From an uncultured Clostridia bacterium (GTDB lineage Bacteria; Bacillota; Clostridia; TANB77; CAG-508): a stretch of DNA of 22,585 nt. The stretch lies in NCBI GenBank assembly GCA_944386375.1, contig CALXAW010000009.1, positions 1 through 22,585 on the forward strand. Direction: 5' to 3'. The position numbers and the translations under genes are program-made. The notes beneath the pieces were generated by a model. The model worked only from the letters and a program-made list of their open reading frames with translations. It had not been told where the DNA came from and made no database searches. Shown one piece after another: positions 8,201 to 15,313 of the stretch; position 1 is the first letter of the stretch, and every line of letters begins with the position of its first letter.

Positions 8201-9650
8201 TATTTGTAACTTGTACAACTCTTGGTGGTATTGGTCTTTCTGGATTTACAAAACACGAAAATTTGTCTATTATTTCTTTATTTTTTACTTTCATAACACC
8301 TATTTCTGTTATTTTTTCTGTTTTGGCAGAAAAACCAGTTGTTTCTAAGTCTAGTACACAATATGTAGTGTCTAAACTTTGACCATGTTCATTTGCAACT
8401 GATGGCATTTTATCTGGTACTAAATATGCTTCTACTCCATATATAACCTTCATGTCTGGATTGTCTCTTCCAAGTAGTTTATGTGCTTCTGGAAATGCTT
8501 GTACTACACCATGGTCTGTAATTGCAATTGACTTCATTCCCCATTTCATTGCTCTTTTTATTAGATCTGTTGCTGATGTCATTCCATCCATTTGGCTCAT
8601 TTTTGTATGCATATGTAGCTCTACTCTTTTTACTTCTGCTAGGTCTTGTCTTTCTACTTTTTTTACCCCTTCTGTTTCTACTACCGTATTTGCTATTATT
8701 GTCATTTCTCCTGCATATGGGTCTAATTGCACATTTCCTGCAAGTTTTATTCCTTTTGCTTTTTTAAATCTTCCTAATATTTTTTTGGCATCTTCTGCAT
8801 CTTTTGCAAATAACTTACATGTAATTGTACTTGAACCATCATATACATCAAATGTTATTAACACTTTACCTGATTTTAAGTCTCTTGAGTCTGTGTTTAT
8901 TATTTCTCCTGCTATTGCAACTTTTCCATCATCTACTGTTAATTCTTTTACTTTTATTATATTGTCTTTTATATTTACATTTCTACCATATATTAATTCT
9001 GTTTCTTCTTCGTGTTTTTCTTGTATTTTTACAGGTTCTTCTTCTTTTTGTGGTTTTTCTTTTTTCTCTTCTTGTGGTATTTGCTCTATATTCCAATGTT
9101 CCATTGTTTTTTCTATTGCAAGTTTTTCTGCTTTTTGGGCTTTTTGTTTTGCAAGTTTTAGTTCTTCTTCACTTATATTTTCTAGTAATTGTATATTGTA
9201 ATCTTCGTTATATATATTTTTTATTAGTTTTCTTAGTTCTTTGTCAAAACCTTTTGCTTTTAAAAAATCTGCTCCTTTTACTGGTAATGTTATATTTAAT
9301 GTTCTTTCTTTTATTTCTAATATGCTTTTTACAAGCATTGGTTTTGTTAATGGGTATTTTCTTGCCATAAAACATGTTATATTCTCCCATTCTTCTTGTA
9401 TTGGTTTTAATTCTACATTTTCTGAATAATTAAGTATTATTTCAACTTCTTTTAGCTGGAATCTTTGTTTTAAAAATTTTTCTAAAAACCAAATGTCTTT
9501 TATTTCTATATATTCTTCTGATTCTAATATCATTTCTAATGTATTTGTCTTTTTTATTAAATTTAGTCCTTTTACCCCTGCTTTTAATATATTACTTTGT
9601 TGTGTATAATCACTAAATATTTCTTGTACTTTTTTTGTTTTTACTTGCAT
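5292..9650 (-). CDS. polC: DNA polymerase III PolC-type, replicative polymerase with proofreading exonuclease
   Basis: The main replicative polymerase of Firmicutes, 1452 residues, normal length. Domains in order: N-terminal domain (1 to about 190), a charged linker (about 190-215), an OB-fold (about 225-335), then a PHP domain (from about 345, with RVELHMHTKMSQMDG and ITDHG) split by an inserted DEDDh exonuclease (about 427-590). Exonuclease residues are intact: VLDLETTG, HNAEFDIGFL and HRALDDVDTT. A zinc-binding CPNC...CPKC pair lies near residue 920, the polymerase active site PDIDLNFSG near 976, TGQHPGG near 1050 and KLDILGHDD soon after. A helix-hairpin-helix IPGLGGVA lies near 1395, and the protein ends MSLFG like typical PolC. 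The ATG has an AGGGAG site and an extended -10 promoter just upstream. The PolC type identifies the lineage as Firmicutes or a close relative. Confidence 0.98.
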   Translation of the reverse strand: MQVKTKKVQEIFSDYTQQSNILKAGVKGLNLIKKTNTLEMILESEEYIEIKDIWFLEKFLKQRFQLKEVEIILNYSENVELKPIQEEWENITCFMARKYPLTKPMLVKSILEIKERTLNITLPVKGADFLKAKGFDKELRKLIKNIYNEDYNIQLLENISEEELKLAKQKAQKAEKLAIEKTMEHWNIEQIPQEEKKEKPQKEEEPVKIQEKHEEETELIYGRNVNIKDNIIKVKELTVDDGKVAIAGEIINTDSRDLKSGKVLITFDVYDGSSTITCKLFAKDAEDAKKILGRFKKAKGIKLAGNVQLDPYAGEMTIIANTVVETEGVKKVERQDLAEVKRVELHMHTKMSQMDGMTSATDLIKRAMKWGMKSIAITDHGVVQAFPEAHKLLGRDNPDMKVIYGVEAYLVPDKMPSVANEHGQSLDTTYCVLDLETTGFSAKTEKITEIGVMKVKNKEIIDKFSCFVNPERPIPPRVVQVTNITDDMVKDAETIDKVFPKLLEFLGDSVLVAHNAEFDIGFLKQNAKVLGYDFNYTYIDTLKLARDLFPDFKKYNLGKIAEKLKIKVEVAHRALDDVDTTVKVFNIMLDMLKEREAKTIKDIDEVSSDSSSKKEEYKKLNTYHAIILAKNYTGLKNLYKLVSYSHLDYFYKKPRILKSLYKKYSEGLILGSACEQGELYQAILLGKSDEEVEEIAKDYDYLEIQPLGNNDFLVREGRVPDREYLKEINRKIVKLGEKLNKLVVATCDVHFMDPEDELYRRILEAGQGYADADNQAPLYLRTTNEMLDEFAYLGEEKAYEVVVTNTNKIADMCEQISPISPEKCPPHIPGCEQTIKDIAYNKAHELYGENLPEIVKTRLDKELDSIISNGFSVMYIIAQKLVWKSNEDGYIVGSRGSVGSSLVAYMTGITEVNSLPAHYRCPNCKYSDFTDYGYKNGFDLPDKECPKCGHKLEKDGMDIPFETFLGFNGDKEPDIDLNFSGEYQAKAHKYTEVIFGKGTTFKAGTIGTVAEKTAFGYVKGYYEDRHIPISKAEIARQAQGCTGIKRTTGQHPGGIIVVPKGREIYEFCPVQHPADDPNSDIITTHFDYHSIDQNLLKLDILGHDDPTVIRMLQDLTGIDPTKVPLDDKETMSIFSSTEALGVTPEQIHSKTGSFGVPEFGTKFVRGMLVDTKPKTFDELIRISGLSHGTDVWLNNAQELIQNGTVTLTEAICCRDDIMIYLIKKGLPPNHAFKIMETVRKGKALKDPAKWEEYTALMREHDVPEWYIKSCEKIKYMFPKAHAAAYVTNAFRIAWFKVHKPMAYYAAFFSIRGADDFDSECMIFGKEKVKNKMKEIDLMGNNATQKDKNMYPILELVLEMYERGIKFLPMDLYKSHNKNFIVEEDGIRPPLSSIPGLGGVAAEGIYNAAQEGAFMSIDDLRIRAKIGNSVVDLLKKFGCLDGMPESNQMSLFG

Positions 9651-9684
9651 TATATTAGCTCCCTATTTTTTATTATTATGACAC

Positions 9685-9713
9685 ATTATAACATATCTTT
9701 TTATTTTTGTATT
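9685..9713 (-). promoter_or_regulatory. Extended -10 promoter for polC
   Basis: The minus strand reads TGTTATAAT (a TGnTATAAT extended -10; TATAAT is the complement of 9685-9690). A weak -35, AATACA (complement of 9708-9713), lies 17 bp upstream. Transcription would start near 9678, giving a leader of about 28 nt with the AGGGAG site. It lies in the 94-bp gap after the patatin gene, so polC can be transcribed separately. Confidence 0.65.
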
Positions 9714-9744
9714 ACTTTTTTATTATTTTATTTAAGAAGAGTTA

Positions 9745-10605
9745 CTATTCTTTGCAAGTGCATTTTTTTATTTTATCTAAATTTTTTAAAACCGCTTCAT
9801 ATCCAAATTTATAGCATTTGTCTAGTTTTTCTACATCTAGCAATCCAGTTTTATCTGTTGATACTGTTAGTGTATAGTCACTTAGAGCTAAACTTTCGTC
9901 TGATATTTTATTTCCCATTATATCTATTGTTTTCATTACTATATCCATAACATTGCTGTCTTTGTCTATTTTATCTGCTTTAAAGTTTACTGCAATTACT
10001 TTATCTGCTCCTTGATTTTTTACTTCTTTTACTGGTATATTGTCTAACACTCCTCCATCTAAAAACATATGTGTTTTATATTCAAATGGGCAAAATACTG
10101 CTGGAAAACTACTTGTTGCTCTTATTGCTTTTGCTATACTTATATCTGTTATATATTTATTATTTTTTACTTTATTTTTAGGGATATTATTTGTAAATAT
10201 ATATTCTTTTGGTTCTGATATATCTACAGTGGGAATTACAAGTGGCATTTTTATATCACTGATTTTTTTTATGTTTTTTCTAGAGGCTATTTCTTCAAAC
10301 ATTTTTTCTAAAGAGTCTCCTGTTTTTAATCCTTTTAGTTCTACTTTTTTGTTCATCATATAATTACTTATTCCATTTACTATTGGTCCATTGTTTATTG
10401 TAAGTATGTCTTTTGCATATCTTTTAAATAATATATAAATATAATATGGTGAATACCCCATGGCATATAATGCAGAAATTAGTCCACCAGAACTTGTGCC
10501 TCCTATTATATCTATTTTTATATTGTTTTCTTCTAACCCTTTTAATACTCCTGCATGTGCAATTCCTCGTATTCCACCACCAGATAAAGCTAACCCTAAT
10601 CTCAT
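9745..10605 (-). CDS. Patatin-like phospholipase family protein
   Basis: A 286-residue serine lipase or esterase of the bacterial patatin family (RssA/YchK type), expected in the cytoplasm or loosely at the membrane. The catalytic parts are visible: oxyanion loop SGGGIRG (8-14), nucleophile motif GTSSG with Ser38 (36-40), and the dyad aspartate in DGG (Asp183) within MFLDGGVLDNIPV. No signal peptide. Length fits the family. The AGGTGATG site lies 4 nt before the ATG. It lies just downstream of the terminator at 10640-10688, so it needs its own promoter; a weak candidate (TTTACT, 17 bp, TAATAT) would leave almost no leader. Substrate unknown: probably phospholipid or lysophospholipid. Confidence 0.92.
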   Translation of the reverse strand: MRLGLALSGGGIRGIAHAGVLKGLEENNIKIDIIGGTSSGGLISALYAMGYSPYYIYILFKRYAKDILTINNGPIVNGISNYMMNKKVELKGLKTGDSLEKMFEEIASRKNIKKISDIKMPLVIPTVDISEPKEYIFTNNIPKNKVKNNKYITDISIAKAIRATSSFPAVFCPFEYKTHMFLDGGVLDNIPVKEVKNQGADKVIAVNFKADKIDKDSNVMDIVMKTIDIMGNKISDESLALSDYTLTVSTDKTGLLDVEKLDKCYKFGYEAVLKNLDKIKKCTCKE

Positions 10606-10639
10606 TTTACATCACCTATATATATTATGTGCATTAAAG

Positions 10640-10688
10640 AAAAAAGTAAAACACTTATAACATATTTTTATAAGTGTTTTACTTTTTT
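10640..10688 (-). terminator. Strong intrinsic terminator after the WG-repeat gene
   Basis: Arms 10641-10660 and 10668-10687 are perfect inverted repeats (20 bp, containing GTAAAACACTTATAA) around a 7-nt loop. On the minus strand the stem ends in TTTTTTCTTT. The stop codon of the WG-repeat gene (10688-10690) abuts the stem. The plus strand also ends in a T run, so it may work in both directions. Confidence 0.9.
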
Positions 10689-12433
10689 TATATATCATTT
10701 GTGTAATATACATCACCAAATCCACTTTGTATTTTTAGATATTCTCCTAAAAATTCTATTTCTCCATAACTAGAATCTATTTCGTATTTTGGTTCTACTA
10801 CTATTTCTCCGGCTGAGTTTATACATCCCCACTTACCGTCTTTTTTTATTGCTGCATAACCATATTCGTTAAATTCTGTTGCCATTTCGTATTCAAAATT
10901 TATTCTAGTTTCTCCATTTTGGTCTATATATCCCCACATTCCATTTTGCACTTTTGCAAATAATTTATTATTTGTAAATATTTTTGAACTTGGTTCTTCT
11001 ATTCCATCATTATTAAAATAGTTTACATTTGTGTCTGAATATACTTTTATATAATTTTCTTCATTTTCTACTGTTGCATTATCCATTATGCAGATTTTTT
11101 CCATTGTTGGTGAATATAGTTCTGTTGTATTTGTTTCGGCAATTAATGTTTGTATAATATTTTTTCCTTGTACTTTTTGGGTTAGGTCATATTTTAGGTC
11201 TATTACTGTATTTCCTTTATCGTCTAGTACTCCTAGTTTTCCGTTTTTTCCACAAACTATAAAATAATTGTCAAATGCATATTCTATATATAAATATTCT
11301 GTGTTTATTATTTGATTATTGTTTGCATCTACTACACCATAGAAGTTACTTGTTCCTTCTGTTTTTACTATAATTCTATAATTTGAATTTGCTGTATTCA
11401 TTATTGTTGTACTAAAGTCTATGTTTACTGTATTGCCTAAAGCATCATATACTAATTTTTCATCATTTTTTTCTGCATATATATATTGACCTTTTGCTTG
11501 TACACTAGAATTTTCTATTGGTAAAACTATATCTCCTTTTTCGTTTGCTGTTCCATAGTTTTCACCTTTTTGCAATATAAAGATTTTATTTGTATTGTTA
11601 TATTCTATTGCTTGATATTCATTTTTTATTATTGCTTTTGAATTTTTATTTACTCCATATTGTCCATTTTTTGCTGTTATTAAATATGCGTTTTTATCGT
11701 CATTTATATCTGTAATTCTTGATATATCATTATATTCTAGTTTTAATTTTAGTTTTCCTTTATAATTTATATATCCATATTTATATCCGTCTTCGTGCTT
11801 TTGCCCTACAATATATCCTGAAAATTTATATCCATTTTCTTGGCTATAATAGTTGTCTCCAATTATTGTGTCATATTCTGGCTTTACTAGTTCTGTTCCT
11901 TTTATATTTACAATTCCTAATTTATCGTTTTGTTTTATTTGCAATTGACCTTCTGCATATGAAAAGCTTTCTATGTTTTCATAAACTGTGTCTAATATGC
12001 TATTTCCATTAAAGTCTATTAGTCCATATTTTCCGTTTTTTTCTGATCTTAATACACTTTTTTCATATGGTAGGTCATATGCTACATTTTGTAATTCTAT
12101 TGGTTCTACTGTATTATATTCTGCATATAATTGCTGACCTTGTTCATTATATGCTTTTCCCTTTTCTCCTTCATAACATATAAATACTGGTTTTGATGGA
12201 TTTGGTATTTTTACTGCATCATATTTTGATTCTATTACTACTTTTCCTTCTTTGTCTATTACTCCATATTTTTCATTTGTTTTTACTGCGAAATAATTAT
12301 ATTCTGTAACTGTTTCTAACTCATAGTCTCTTTTAGCTTGATTTATTTTATCTATAATAAAATATGCTACTATTGCTACTATTATTAAAACAATTATTGC
12401 TACTATTATTTTTAATACTACTTTTTTTCCCAT
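10688..12433 (-). CDS. WG-repeat protein with an N-terminal membrane anchor
   Basis: A protein of about 581 residues. After MGKKVVLK comes one long membrane segment (about residues 7-28) and then an extracytoplasmic region built almost wholly of WG (WG_beta_rep, KWG-type) repeats. About ten can be seen, such as KYGVIDKEGKVVIESKYD, KYGLIDFNGNSILD, KLGVLDDKGNTVIDLKYD, MWGYIDQNGETRINFEYE and KWGCINSAGEIVVEPKYE. Several middle repeats are degenerate. WG repeats are thought to be protein-binding folds; no enzyme domain is present. I chose the ATG at 12433 because GAGG lies 8 nt upstream, while the ATG at 12439 would leave only 2 nt. It has a perfect consensus promoter and its own terminator, so it is a single-gene unit. 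Role unknown: probably envelope-associated. Confidence 0.88.
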   Translation of the reverse strand: MGKKVVLKIIVAIIVLIIVAIVAYFIIDKINQAKRDYELETVTEYNYFAVKTNEKYGVIDKEGKVVIESKYDAVKIPNPSKPVFICYEGEKGKAYNEQGQQLYAEYNTVEPIELQNVAYDLPYEKSVLRSEKNGKYGLIDFNGNSILDTVYENIESFSYAEGQLQIKQNDKLGIVNIKGTELVKPEYDTIIGDNYYSQENGYKFSGYIVGQKHEDGYKYGYINYKGKLKLKLEYNDISRITDINDDKNAYLITAKNGQYGVNKNSKAIIKNEYQAIEYNNTNKIFILQKGENYGTANEKGDIVLPIENSSVQAKGQYIYAEKNDEKLVYDALGNTVNIDFSTTIMNTANSNYRIIVKTEGTSNFYGVVDANNNQIINTEYLYIEYAFDNYFIVCGKNGKLGVLDDKGNTVIDLKYDLTQKVQGKNIIQTLIAETNTTELYSPTMEKICIMDNATVENEENYIKVYSDTNVNYFNNDGIEEPSSKIFTNNKLFAKVQNGMWGYIDQNGETRINFEYEMATEFNEYGYAAIKKDGKWGCINSAGEIVVEPKYEIDSSYGEIEFLGEYLKIQSGFGDVYYTNDI

Positions 12434-12486
12434 ATACATTACCTCTTTTTATTTATTTTTCCTTAAGTTAGAATTTTTATACAAAC

Positions 12487-12515
12487 ATTATATATATTGC
12501 TTCTTTTAATGTCAA
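12487..12515 (-). promoter_or_regulatory. Consensus sigma-A promoter of the WG-repeat gene
   Basis: The minus strand shows TTGACA (complement of 12510-12515), exactly 17 bp, then TATAAT (complement of 12487-12492): a perfect match to the housekeeping consensus. The start of transcription would be near 12480, giving a leader of about 47 nt before 12433. It lies between the ATPase stop and the WG-repeat gene. Confidence 0.88.
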
Positions 12516-12535
12516 TATATATATTATTTTGTTTA

Positions 12536-13816
12536 TTAATGTTTTAAGGCTGTAATTGGTACTACATATACCCCATCTGGTCTTTGATATGCAGCATTTG
12601 AAAGTCCACATATTACACATAAAACTGATGGCACTTTTCCTTTCTCTTTTTTTATTTCATCTTTTAATTTTAATAAACTTTTTGCTGCTTCATCAATTCT
12701 ATTTACACCAAGTTTTATTTCAAATGCACACCAACTTCCATCTTCTAGTTCTACCACACTATCTATTTCTCTGTTTTGATAATCTTGATAATGATAGCAC
12801 TTTGCATTAAAACTATCAGCATATATTTTTAAATCTCTTTCCACCATCGCTTCAAATAAAAATCCAAATGTGTTTAAGTCATTAATTAATTTATCTTCCT
12901 CCTTTATATTTAATAAAGAACATGCTATTGAAGGATCTGCGAAATGTCTTTTTTCTGATTTTTTTACTCTTATAGAAGAACGAATATTTGAAGAAAATGG
13001 TTCATCATTATCTAATAAATATAATTTATCTAATGCATTTAAGTATGATGAGATTGTATCTATGTCTATATCTTCGTTATCCACATCACTTATATCTTTT
13101 TTTAATGTCATATTAGATACTGTTGTACTTTCGTTTCTTGCAAGTGATTTTAATAATAGTTTCACTTTATGTTTATCCCTATTTACTCCATCTAGTCTAA
13201 TTAAATCATCATCTATAATTAATTTAATATATTCTTCTATAGTTTCACTTGAATCTTTAGGTGAATACTCTATATTAGCAGGCCACCCACCTCTAATAAT
13301 TAGTCCCGCAATATGTTTTAGTTCTACATCTCCTGTTAATTTTTGTTTTAAATTATTATTACATAATTCTTTAAGTGATATGTCTCCTGTAGAATCTCCA
13401 GATTCATATAAACTCATAGTCCTTAAATATATTTTTCCAAACCTTCCTGCACCACTATGTGATATTCCTTTTCTATTTGGAGTGGATGACCCTGTTAAAA
13501 TATATTGACCTTTTAAACCTGTTTTATCAATATCTGCTCTTATTTCATCCCACAAATTTGTAGCTTCTTGCCATTCATCAATAAGTTTTGGTTTCTCTCC
13601 TTCTAAAATCAATGATGGTGATATTTTTGCTAATTCCACATTGTTTGATGCCTCACCAGTTTGTTTATGCAAAAGTACTTCACTATTAGAGTGATATCTT
13701 CCAGCCCATGTTTTACCACAATATTTTGGTCCTTCTATGCAAACAGCACCAAATAATTTTAAATAATGTTCTATTTTGTCATCAACTATTCTTCTTTTAT
13801 ATCTTTCTATTTTCAC
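12536..13816 (-). CDS. AAA_14 ATPase with DUF4143 C-terminal domain
   Basis: A 426-residue cytoplasmic ATPase of the AAA_14/DUF4143 family, widespread, often horizontally moved, and of unsettled function. Visible parts: Walker A GPKYCGKT (29-36), Walker B LIDEW (78-82), sensor-like ILTGSSTP (106-113), a possible arginine finger in GAGRFGK (about 122-128), RGGWPA (175-180), and a C-terminal region resembling a PD-(D/E)XK nuclease fold: NREIDSVVEL then AFEIKLG (about 348-372). The start is GTG at 13814-13816 behind GAGGTGG, with 5 nt spacing. By eye the pyrimidine bias of the plus strand is weaker here than in the flanking genes, which fits recent arrival, but I have not computed this. Its promoter region contains four 23-bp tandem repeats. 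A mobile or stress-linked accessory function is possible; none is shown. Confidence 0.9.
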   Translation of the reverse strand: MKIERYKRRIVDDKIEHYLKLFGAVCIEGPKYCGKTWAGRYHSNSEVLLHKQTGEASNNVELAKISPSLILEGEKPKLIDEWQEATNLWDEIRADIDKTGLKGQYILTGSSTPNRKGISHSGAGRFGKIYLRTMSLYESGDSTGDISLKELCNNNLKQKLTGDVELKHIAGLIIRGGWPANIEYSPKDSSETIEEYIKLIIDDDLIRLDGVNRDKHKVKLLLKSLARNESTTVSNMTLKKDISDVDNEDIDIDTISSYLNALDKLYLLDNDEPFSSNIRSSIRVKKSEKRHFADPSIACSLLNIKEEDKLINDLNTFGFLFEAMVERDLKIYADSFNAKCYHYQDYQNREIDSVVELEDGSWCAFEIKLGVNRIDEAAKSLLKLKDEIKKEKGKVPSVLCVICGLSNAAYQRPDGVYVVPITALKH

Positions 13817-13857
13817 TTAAACCACCTCTTAATATCTATTATTTATTCATTAATAAT

Positions 13858-13886
13858 ATTTTATACTATTCCGTGGTTTTTGTCAA
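13858..13886 (-). promoter_or_regulatory. Likely promoter of the ATPase gene, overlapping the first 23-bp repeat
   Basis: The minus strand reads TTGACA (complement of 13881-13886), 17 bp, then TAAAAT (complement of 13858-13863). The -35 lies inside the first tandem repeat and the spacer contains its CCACGG core, so anything bound to the repeats would contact the promoter. Predicted start near 13851, about 35 nt before the GTG. Confidence 0.65.
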
Positions 13887-13962
13887 TTTTACTCCGTGGT
13901 TTTTGCCAATTTAATTCCGTGTTTTTTTCGTGTTTTATTCCGTGGTTTTGTGCTATGTTGTA
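13871..13962. repeat. Four 23-bp tandem direct repeats (CCGTGGTTTTTG-type)
   Basis: Copies start at 13871, 13894, 13917 and 13940, exactly 23 bp apart. The first two share CCGTGGTTTTTG followed by TCAATTTTA or CCAATTTAA. The third starts CCGTGTTTTTTTCG and the fourth CCGTGGTTTTGTGC, so the array decays away from the ATPase gene. Units end in ACT or ATT just before the next CCGTG. With a two-turn period and promoter overlap they look like operator or iteron-type protein sites. Confidence 0.85.
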
Positions 13963-13990
13963 CTATGTCAAGAAAGTGGACACGAAAAAA
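13959..13990. mobile_element. Short sequence resembling an IS3-family end (possible remnant)
   Basis: The plus strand begins TGTACTATGTCAAGAAAG and continues TGGACACG then an A run. From memory this resembles inverted-repeat ends of IS3-family elements in Firmicutes (TG start, GTCAAGAAAGTGGACA). No transposase gene or opposite end is present here, so at most it is a scar. It lies between the truncated adhesin gene and the 23-bp repeats. Confidence 0.3.
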
Positions 13991-14028
13991 ATTATCTTTT
14001 ATTTTATATTTTTATTTGATTACTTGTT

Positions 14029-15294
14029 TTACATTCCCGTTATTGGGAGAATTTTTACTTCTGGTACTTCTGGCTCTTGTGGTTCTTCTGGTATTTCTAC
14101 TTTTTTATTGTCTACTATTACTGTTTTTGTTTCGTTTAGGCTAACTTCTATTTCTATTAGTTTATCATATGTTTCATATCCTTCTGGTGCTTTTGTTTCT
14201 TTTATATAATATGTACCTGGCATTAAGTTTTGTATTTTTATTTCTCCATTTTCGTCTGTTGTTAATTTTTCATATAGTACATTTTGTTTGTTATCTAATA
14301 GTGTAAATTCTGCTCCTTTTATTATGTTTTTAGTTGCCTCATCTTGTTTTTTTATAATTATTTGTGTTTGGTTTTTATTATATGTATCTGTGTATGATGT
14401 ATTTGCATCTTCATACATATATGCTGTTAAAGCATAGTTTTGCCATCCTGCATTTGGTGATGCACCATATATTACTGGTTTTGTTTTTACTTGTGTTGTT
14501 ACATCTATTTTAAATGTTCCATCTTGTTTTAAGTTTTGTATTGGTATCATTATTTTAAATTTATCTGTTCCAGAAAATTTATTAGTTTCTATTCCTTGTG
14601 TATTTGTTATAATTGTTCCTTCTGGCACATCTCCATTTAATTGTATATTATAATCTGTATGTGATGCATTTGATGTAAATGAATATGTTTTTGATACATA
14701 GCTTTTGTTTGTTTTATCTTGTTCCCAAGTTTTATCTTGTGTATTTACAGAAACTCTTGTTGTAGCTTGCGTTTCTGTAGAGTTTTGTGCATCTGTTACT
14801 ATTTTATATAATGCATTTAATGTTCTCTGACCCGCTTCTCCTATTGCCTCATAATCTTGTGGTGTGTTTTCGTAAAGATAGCAATATATAGCTTGCTTAG
14901 TTGCAAAAAACGCTTCTTTTTCGTTTGCAACACCTAGTTCTTCTATGCTTTTATATGGATACCCATTTATAATTGTTCTCCATAACCCTATGTCATTTAT
15001 TACTCCATTTGGTGTAACAGCATATGAAAATCCATCTTCTACTCCTTGTAGTGTTTTGTCTATACAATATGCTGGGTATGAAACTCCATTTAGTGTATAT
15101 TCTACATAGTATGTTGTTACTATTACCCCTTTGTATTTTAATAGCTGACCACAATACCCTGTTGAGTGTAAGTCAACTTGCGATATTTCTTGTACATTTG
15201 CTGCTTTTACACAATTTATCATTAGTCCTGTATTTAATATTAATAGTGCAATTATTAGTGTTATTGCAATTATTGATTTTTTTAGTTTTTTCAT
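14029..15294 (-). CDS. Thioester-domain (TQXA) / SpaA surface adhesin with truncated LPXTG signal
   Basis: A 421-residue secreted surface protein. Residues 1-31 are a Sec signal peptide (cleavage near VKA). The thioester domain holds AYCIDK (Cys77) and TKQAIYC (Gln134), the pair that forms an internal Cys-Gln thioester able to bond host amines. A middle domain (about 180-305) is of no recognised family. A SpaA/CnaB-type domain (about 311-398) has IIIKKQDE lysines, Glu366 in YYIKETKAP and Asn396 in TVIVDNK, fitting an internal isopeptide bond. A PEEPQEPEVPEV spacer leads to LPITG at 416-420. Only one residue (Met421) follows before the stop: the membrane segment and basic tail of a sorting signal are missing, and no other frame supplies them. 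Start supported by AAAGG 5 nt upstream. It follows the sortase gene after 19 nt, its natural partner. Confidence 0.9.
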   Translation of the reverse strand: MKKLKKSIIAITLIIALLILNTGLMINCVKAANVQEISQVDLHSTGYCGQLLKYKGVIVTTYYVEYTLNGVSYPAYCIDKTLQGVEDGFSYAVTPNGVINDIGLWRTIINGYPYKSIEELGVANEKEAFFATKQAIYCYLYENTPQDYEAIGEAGQRTLNALYKIVTDAQNSTETQATTRVSVNTQDKTWEQDKTNKSYVSKTYSFTSNASHTDYNIQLNGDVPEGTIITNTQGIETNKFSGTDKFKIMIPIQNLKQDGTFKIDVTTQVKTKPVIYGASPNAGWQNYALTAYMYEDANTSYTDTYNKNQTQIIIKKQDEATKNIIKGAEFTLLDNKQNVLYEKLTTDENGEIKIQNLMPGTYYIKETKAPEGYETYDKLIEIEVSLNETKTVIVDNKKVEIPEEPQEPEVPEVKILPITGM

Positions 15295-15313
15295 TTTTAC
15301 CTTTCCTTTCTTT

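Noticed and set aside
8452..9201. Open frame of 249 codons on the plus strand
   Set aside because: Fully antisense to polC, rich in Ser/Phe/Leu as expected from the complement of an A-rich gene, with no ribosome site or recognisable domain.
12434..12439. WG-repeat gene start at 12439
   Set aside because: The GAGG site would be only 2 nt away; the ATG at 12433 has 8 nt spacing.
12870..13508. Open frame of 212 codons on the plus strand
   Set aside because: Antisense to the AAA_14/DUF4143 ATPase, whose motifs are clear; no independent support.
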